A stretch of DNA of 64,000 nt. Source: an uncultured bacterium (GTDB lineage: Bacteria; Bacillota; Clostridia; Lachnospirales; Lachnospiraceae). Position 1 is the first letter of the stretch; each line of letters starts with the position of its first letter. Positions 58,719 to 64,000 of the stretch are shown in pieces. The position numbers and the translations under genes were made by a program. Under the pieces are notes generated by a model, which was given only the letters and a program-made list of their open reading frames with translations, ran no database searches and was not told the DNA's origin. The stretch covers positions 248,001-312,000 of the forward strand of contig CAMTMP010000001.1 of the NCBI GenBank assembly GCA_947073545.1. Direction: 5' to 3'.

Positions 58719-58775
58719 TTGACAAAGTATGTTTACATGTGTAGACTATATGTTGAAAGTCTACACATGTAAACA
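58719..58775 (+). promoter_or_regulatory. BlaI-type operator/promoter: 18-nt perfect inverted repeat
   Basis: TGTTTACATGTGTAGACT (58730-58747) / AGTCTACACATGTAAACA (58758-58775); contains TACATGTGTA and TACACATGTA; TTGACA -17 bp- TAGACT overlaps the left arm. Confidence 0.8.
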
Positions 58776-58805
58776 TTGGGGAAATAAGAGAAAGAATGCA
58801 AGGGG

Positions 58806-59183
58806 ATGATTATGAAAGAAACAAAGATATCCGACGCGGAACTGGAAATACTGGAAACACTCTGGGCGGCGGGAGAAGCATTAAACGCCAACGAGATCCG
58901 CGCGCGGCTAAATGAGAAAAAGGACTGGGAGCGCACCACGGTGCTGACGCTGATCCGCAGACTGCTTGACAAGGGGGTGATCGGGCAGGAGAAGCGGGAG
59001 GTTTATTATTATGCCCCTCTTGTAGAGAGAAACGATTACGTGAAAGAGGAGACGAAAAGTTTTCTGAATAAATTTTTTAAGGGAGACGCAAAAAATTTGG
59101 CGGCGGCTCTCATTGCGGATGAGGATTTGAGCAGAGAGGATATCGAGGAACTGAGGGATTATTTTCGCGCTAACTTTCGTTAA
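58806..59183 (+). CDS. BlaI/MecI/CopY family repressor
   Basis: ISDAELEILETLWAAGEALNANEIRARLNEKKDWERTTVLTLIRRLLDKGVIGQEKREVYYYAPLV. Confidence 0.92.
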   Translation: MIMKETKISDAELEILETLWAAGEALNANEIRARLNEKKDWERTTVLTLIRRLLDKGVIGQEKREVYYYAPLVERNDYVKEETKSFLNKFFKGDAKNLAAALIADEDLSREDIEELRDYFRANFR

Positions 59184-59263
59184 GGCAGACGGAATAAGGA
59201 ATAGATTGTCCGGCAACTTATTCGCGTAGTCTATCATTTGGAGAATTTGAGGTGGAGGGAATT

Positions 59264-61774
59264 ATGACACGATTATTTTCTGTTATTTTGTCGTTATCGG
59301 TATCCGGCGGGCTGGTTGGACTTTTGGTTCTGGCGTTTCGCCTGGCAGCCAGTCGGTTTTTTGCAAAGCGGTGGACATACTGCCTCTGGCTTCTGGTGAT
59401 TGCGAGACTGCTTGTGCCTGTGCACGGGGACATCAATCTGATGGCGTATTTGTCGGAGAAGCTGCCGGGGGCAGGGAGCAGTCCGAGCCAGGCGGGCAGC
59501 GAGGCGGAACTGGACGAACGCGCGGCAGCGGCATGGGAAAGTTTGCAGGATGAATCGGAGAGCGCGGATGGCGCGGAGGCAACGGATGGGACTTTGCGTG
59601 AGGCTGGCGGTGTTGAGGCGGAAGCAGACGCAGAGGGGGTTGAGGGAGCGGTTGGCAAGGATCGAGCAGAGAGTTTGACAGAGAGCGCAGTATCTGCCAG
59701 TGGCGTGACTGACGGGACAGTGGGCAGCGTTTGCAAACAGATATTGCAGGTTGCCGCAGTTGTCTGGTTGATCGGCGTGCTCTTTACGGCGCTGCGGAAA
59801 CTTTGGATTTACCGTCGGTTTGTAAAGGAAATCGGTGCGTGTGGCATGGAGAATGCGAACCGAAGGGGGCTAAGTCAGGGCGGAATGTCGGGCGCGGCGT
59901 GCGCGCCTGTAAGCGATCGGCAGATTCTTGGGCAGTATGCGGAAATACAGAAACGGCTCGACGTGCGAAAGATCGTGCCGCTTTATGAGAGTGCGGTCAT
60001 TGACAGCCCGATGCTGGTCGGACTTTGCAGCCCCTGCATATATTTGCCCTCCGGGTTATTGAGGGAGATGAGGGGGAAGGAAAACGATATCGGTCTGATG
60101 CTGCACCATGAACTGGTTCACTACAAAAGGCACGACATTTGGTACAAATGGCTGTTTCAGGCGGCGCTGTGCGTACACTGGTTCAACCCGCTTGTGTATA
60201 TATTTAACCGCAAGTTTCACATAGACTGCGAACTTGCCTGTGATGAGACGGTCTTGAAACTTCTCTCAGAGGAAGGACGCAAGGCATATGGGAATGTGCT
60301 GTTGGATGTGGCGCAGAAAAACTGGTTTGAGGGCGCGTTTTCGGGGAAAGGTATGGGAATGTACAGAAACATGCCGACTATGACGCTTCTGGAGGAAAAG
60401 AGTACATTGAAGGAGAGGCTGCGGGGAATCGCGCGGTATCATAAAACGGGATTGGCAGTCGGGATCTGTTCGGTGGTGGTGCTGGTTCTGTTTCTGGGAC
60501 TGGCGTTCGTCTGCGGCGCGGCAGGTGTCCGTGGTGGTTCGGGGGAAACTTTTTCTATGCGCAATTATGGAAACCCTGCGGTGAATTTTGTGGAGCATTT
60601 CTGGGAAAAATCGATGTGGTCAGAAATGTGGGGAGATTCTTTCGAACTGAATCAGCCGATTTTGGTAAGCAGTAACGGAAAGGCTTATCGGATGTACGAC
60701 GATGACGCCCTGATTGCAGAGGACAGCACGAACGACTGCTGGCGCGCATGGGTATATTCCGGGGGCGACAGAAGCGTGAATGCGCAGAAGTTTATGTTTA
60801 ACGGCTCCGATACCTTATGGATTTTGTATGCCAATAAGGAAACGACGCTGGAGATATCTTCTGTATTCCGTCTCTATGACGGCCGCTTTAAGATTGTCTG
60901 TGTCAGACCGGACCAGACTGTGCAGACACTCAATGAAAGCGGGGAGGAGAACACGGTTAAAGTCACGCTGCCCCAGGGTAGAAACGTGATCAAGATGGTG
61001 GGGCAGAAAGCGAAGCTGGAAGATTTAGGCGTAGCATACGGAAAGATAAAACAGGGGGATTTTGACGGCATCTATGAAGATGAAACCAGTGAGTATGCTT
61101 ATCAGGTGCTGGATGGAAAACAGCGGCTTGATCCTGCCCGGCTGAAAGATGTCTGTCCGTATCTGAAGGAGAAAGAGGTGAGCGAGTTAGGTCGCAGAGC
61201 ATGGGAGGATGGCGTGCCATTATCGAAGGAAGACTGGCAGGAATTGTTTATCTATTCCGACGAGAAGATGACGGCGCAGTATCTTCTGGAGGGGCTGCAG
61301 GCGGGCAGAGCCGGGGAATTTGACAGCGGCATACTTGTCGAGATTGCGCCGTATATGGTGGCGGAGGATGTGAGTGAATGTTTTCGGTATCTTTTAGAGC
61401 GGGACGCAGTGTCCGATTCCGACTGGGAAAGTATCTTTGTGTATTCCGATGCTAACATGTCGGCGAAATATCTGGCGGAGGCGCTGCGGATAGGAAAAGC
61501 AGACGGTTTCAATGACGAGGCGCTTGAGCAGATCTGTTACCGGGTGTCCGTGAAAGAGCTGACGGATGTTGTGATGGCAATGGATGAATTGTCTTTTGAG
61601 GGTCTGGAACATGTGCTGGCGTTCGTGCAGCAGATGGATGAGGCAGTCGACTGCATCTTTCATTACATTGACCTAGGGAATGCGCTGACAGATACACAGC
61701 TGCGGGAGATAAAGGCTTATTTGAGTGAGGAGGACTTTTACCGGATTGTGGAGTATAACGGGGGAAAGAAATAA
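59264..61774 (+). CDS. M56 family (BlaR1-like) membrane metallopeptidase with non-PBP C-terminal region
   Basis: LMLHHELVHYKRHDIWYKW HExxH motif, CELACDETVLKLL; TM segments; C-terminus lacks the transpeptidase-like sensor domain. Confidence 0.85.
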   Translation: MTRLFSVILSLSVSGGLVGLLVLAFRLAASRFFAKRWTYCLWLLVIARLLVPVHGDINLMAYLSEKLPGAGSSPSQAGSEAELDERAAAAWESLQDESESADGAEATDGTLREAGGVEAEADAEGVEGAVGKDRAESLTESAVSASGVTDGTVGSVCKQILQVAAVVWLIGVLFTALRKLWIYRRFVKEIGACGMENANRRGLSQGGMSGAACAPVSDRQILGQYAEIQKRLDVRKIVPLYESAVIDSPMLVGLCSPCIYLPSGLLREMRGKENDIGLMLHHELVHYKRHDIWYKWLFQAALCVHWFNPLVYIFNRKFHIDCELACDETVLKLLSEEGRKAYGNVLLDVAQKNWFEGAFSGKGMGMYRNMPTMTLLEEKSTLKERLRGIARYHKTGLAVGICSVVVLVLFLGLAFVCGAAGVRGGSGETFSMRNYGNPAVNFVEHFWEKSMWSEMWGDSFELNQPILVSSNGKAYRMYDDDALIAEDSTNDCWRAWVYSGGDRSVNAQKFMFNGSDTLWILYANKETTLEISSVFRLYDGRFKIVCVRPDQTVQTLNESGEENTVKVTLPQGRNVIKMVGQKAKLEDLGVAYGKIKQGDFDGIYEDETSEYAYQVLDGKQRLDPARLKDVCPYLKEKEVSELGRRAWEDGVPLSKEDWQELFIYSDEKMTAQYLLEGLQAGRAGEFDSGILVEIAPYMVAEDVSECFRYLLERDAVSDSDWESIFVYSDANMSAKYLAEALRIGKADGFNDEALEQICYRVSVKELTDVVMAMDELSFEGLEHVLAFVQQMDEAVDCIFHYIDLGNALTDTQLREIKAYLSEEDFYRIVEYNGGKK

Positions 61775-61886
61775 AAGAGTACTCAGATTTAGAACATATA
61801 TTCGGAGGTTTTGCTTGCTTTTACCCTTGTCCAATAGTATAATAAGGGAAAAATAAGGTATAAATTATTTCCCAGGAGTGATGTGA

Positions 61887-63035
61887 GTGAAACAGTTACA
61901 TTTAAGAATTGATGATGAGCTATATAACGAACTAAATGCCTGTTCTGTCATGACGGAGCAGACAATGCAGGATTGTGTGAGAGAAGCAGTTGCATATTAT
62001 GTTACTGGTGTGAGAAAGAAACAGGGTAAAGGGAAAGAGCGTCAGTTTACATTTATTGATTTGTTTGCCGGTATAGGAGGAATGCGAATTGCTTTTGAAC
62101 GGGCAGGTGGATGCTGTGCCTATTCTAATGAATGGAATAAATATAGTCAACAAACATATTTTGCAAATTTTGGAGAGCAGCCGGCGGGAGATATTACACA
62201 GGTATCAGCTTCATCCATACCCGATCATGATATTCTAGTAGCTGGTTTTCCGTGTCAGCCATTTTCAATTGCCGGTGTTTCCAAAAAGAACAGTCTTGGC
62301 AGAGCAACGGGATTTGAAGATAAAACGCAGGGGACTCTTTTTTTTGATGTTTGTCGAATACTAAAAGAGAAAAGACCTAAGGCATTTATGCTGGAAAATG
62401 TAAAAAATCTGTGCAGTCATGACAAAGGCAGAACCTTTAAGGTGATATTGGAGTCGCTGGAAGAATTGGATTACAGTGTATTTTACTCTGTTCTGGATGG
62501 AAAGGATTATGTGCCACAGCACAGGGAGCGTATTTTGATTGTGGGTTTCGACCGCAAACAATATGGGAAAAAGATACAGTTTGATTTTGATTTGTCGCCC
62601 AAATTTCCCAAACCTGTTATGCGTGATATTTTGGATGAAAATGTTGACGATAAATATACTTTATCGGATAAACTCTGGACATATCTCCAAAATTATGCAG
62701 CAAAGCATAAGGCGGCAGGAAACGGATTTGGATATGGTATTGCACCATTGGATGGTGTGTCAAGAACAATCAGTGCAAGATATTACAAGGACGGTTCAGA
62801 AATACTGATTGAGCAGGAGAACAAAAATCCTCGGAGACTAACTCCGCGTGAATGTGCCAGATTACAGGGCTTTCCAGATGATTTCAAAATTCCGGTATCT
62901 GATACACAGGCATATAAGCAGTTTGGAAATTCTGTTGTAGTGCCATTAATGGAGAATGTAGCAAAGTTGATAGTAAAGAAAATTGAAGAAATGGAGCTGA
63001 TAACTGGAAAAGAATTGCAAAGGTTGGTGATTTAG
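61887..63035 (+). CDS. DNA (cytosine-5-)-methyltransferase with N-terminal RHH-like extension
   Basis: [20 protein letters not shown] motif [13 protein letters not shown] motif [11 protein letters not shown] motif [12 protein letters not shown] motif X; N-term [19 protein letters not shown]. Confidence 0.93.
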   Translation: MKQLHLRIDDELYNELNACSVMTEQTMQDCVREAVAYYVTGVRKKQGKGKERQFTFIDLFAGIGGMRIAFERAGGCCAYSNEWNKYSQQTYFANFGEQPAGDITQVSASSIPDHDILVAGFPCQPFSIAGVSKKNSLGRATGFEDKTQGTLFFDVCRILKEKRPKAFMLENVKNLCSHDKGRTFKVILESLEELDYSVFYSVLDGKDYVPQHRERILIVGFDRKQYGKKIQFDFDLSPKFPKPVMRDILDENVDDKYTLSDKLWTYLQNYAAKHKAAGNGFGYGIAPLDGVSRTISARYYKDGSEILIEQENKNPRRLTPRECARLQGFPDDFKIPVSDTQAYKQFGNSVVVPLMENVAKLIVKKIEEMELITGKELQRLVI

Positions 63036-64000
63036 ATGGCAATAGGATATGTAGGTCAGGCAGTAAATTCTATACTTAACAGCGAAAAAGGCTTTTGCAA
63101 GTTCCTTTCTGCGAATGATACCGGAGCAACCGGTGGTCATCAGTTTGGAATTTTGATTTCAAAATCTGCAGTAGAGATGATGTTCAGAAGACAGGAACTT
63201 GATCTGGAAGATATTCCCAAAAAAACGGTAAAAATCAAGTGGCAGGATGATTTTGAAACAGAAAGTTGCTTTACATATTATGAAAGCAAAAATGAGTTGA
63301 GGATTACGCGGTTTGGCCGAGGGTTTCCATTCCTGAAGCCAGAACTGACAGGGGCATTGTTTATATTTTCGAAACAAACAGATATTGATTACAGTGGATA
63401 CATCTTGGAAACGGATGAAGAAATAGAGGAGTTTCTTGATACGTTTGGTATTAGTCCAACAGAAACAAACAGGCTTATTGATGTACAAAAAGTATCTGCA
63501 GAAACGCAGGAGAAACTGGCTATACAGGAATTTATCAGTGGACTCGCTGTAGATTTTCCGACATCGGATGTAATGTCGGCGGCAGCTAGGGTAATAGAGG
63601 AAAAAACTTATGATCATAAAGAATATATCCGCTTAAATCCAGATGAAAAGATTATCAGTTGGACAAATATGGAATATACTCTTTTCAGGGCATTGGAATA
63701 TGCAAGATACGGTGAGATTATAAAAAAGGGATTTCAGTCAGTGGATGAGTTCGTTAGGGTTGCAAATGTTGTGCTAAATCGCAGAAAAAGTCGTGCGGGA
63801 AAAAGTCTCGAAAATCATTTGTCCGCAATCTTTGATGGAAATGGAATTGAATATTCGTCACAGGTAGTTACGGAAGGAAATAAAAAGCCGGATTTTCTGT
63901 TTCCCTCGAAGGAAGCGTATCATGACTATAGCTTTTCTGCAGATTGCATTATTTCGTTGGCGGCAAAAACAACTTGCAAAGACCGATGGAGACAGGTATT
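63036..64000 (+). CDS. EcoRII-like type II restriction endonuclease (3' end outside window)
   Basis: Open from ATG 63036 to the edge: KFLSANDTGATGGHQFGILIS N-terminal effector domain and RRKSRAGKSLENHLSAIFDGNGIEYSSQVVTEGNKKPDFLFPS...LAAKTTCKDRWRQV EcoRII-C-like core. Confidence 0.85.
   Translation, partial: MAIGYVGQAVNSILNSEKGFCKFLSANDTGATGGHQFGILISKSAVEMMFRRQELDLEDIPKKTVKIKWQDDFETESCFTYYESKNELRITRFGRGFPFLKPELTGALFIFSKQTDIDYSGYILETDEEIEEFLDTFGISPTETNRLIDVQKVSAETQEKLAIQEFISGLAVDFPTSDVMSAAARVIEEKTYDHKEYIRLNPDEKIISWTNMEYTLFRALEYARYGEIIKKGFQSVDEFVRVANVVLNRRKSRAGKSLENHLSAIFDGNGIEYSSQVVTEGNKKPDFLFPSKEAYHDYSFSADCIISLAAKTTCKDRWRQV

Noticed and set aside
63159-63617. 152-aa minus-strand ORF near the right edge
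   Set aside because: Opposite the EcoRII-like nuclease, which the ORF track missed because it has no stop in the window.
1-64000. CRISPR arrays, rRNA, tRNA genes, intact IS elements or prophage
   Set aside because: None recognised by eye: no regularly spaced direct repeats, no tRNA/rRNA signatures, no transposase or integrase motifs in the translated ORFs.

Overview
This window looks like a Clostridia/Lachnospiraceae-type chromosome: dense, mostly co-directional genes with AGGAGG-type RBSs. From left to right it contains: a membrane-linked P-loop kinase; a HAD/glycosyltransferase block; an orphan murG; a parallel beta-helix protein with a sugar ABC importer and YesMN-type two-component system; pgi; a truncated surface-protein fragment; a damaged AraC/MATE divergent pair; a PerR-like regulator and a soluble CZB chemoreceptor; a MazEF/LytTR/GHKL cluster; a pair of ABC exporters; EcsC; an ANT(6)-like adenylyltransferase; an HTH protein with an FG-repeat tail; an S66 peptidase; nfo; assorted regulators and acetyltransferases; an S-adenosylhomocysteine salvage cluster; a xyloside/glucan-use locus with broken transporter and regulator genes; an M18 aminopeptidase; a sigma/DUF4179 pair; a BlaI/M56 pair with a long palindromic operator; and the start of an EcoRII-like restriction-modification system that runs off the right edge. 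The most interesting points are: (1) an AhcY homolog carrying an HxExK motif beside an MTA/SAH deaminase, suggesting an S-inosylhomocysteine route; (2) a highly structured RNA-like leader before the HDOD gene; (3) several concrete gene-decay events, including an in-frame TGA plus a frameshift in a GPH transporter, a frameshifted AraC, and a head-to-head deletion junction between AraC and MATE; (4) short genes missed by the ORF track. All functional names come from reading the translated sequences; no database search was run.
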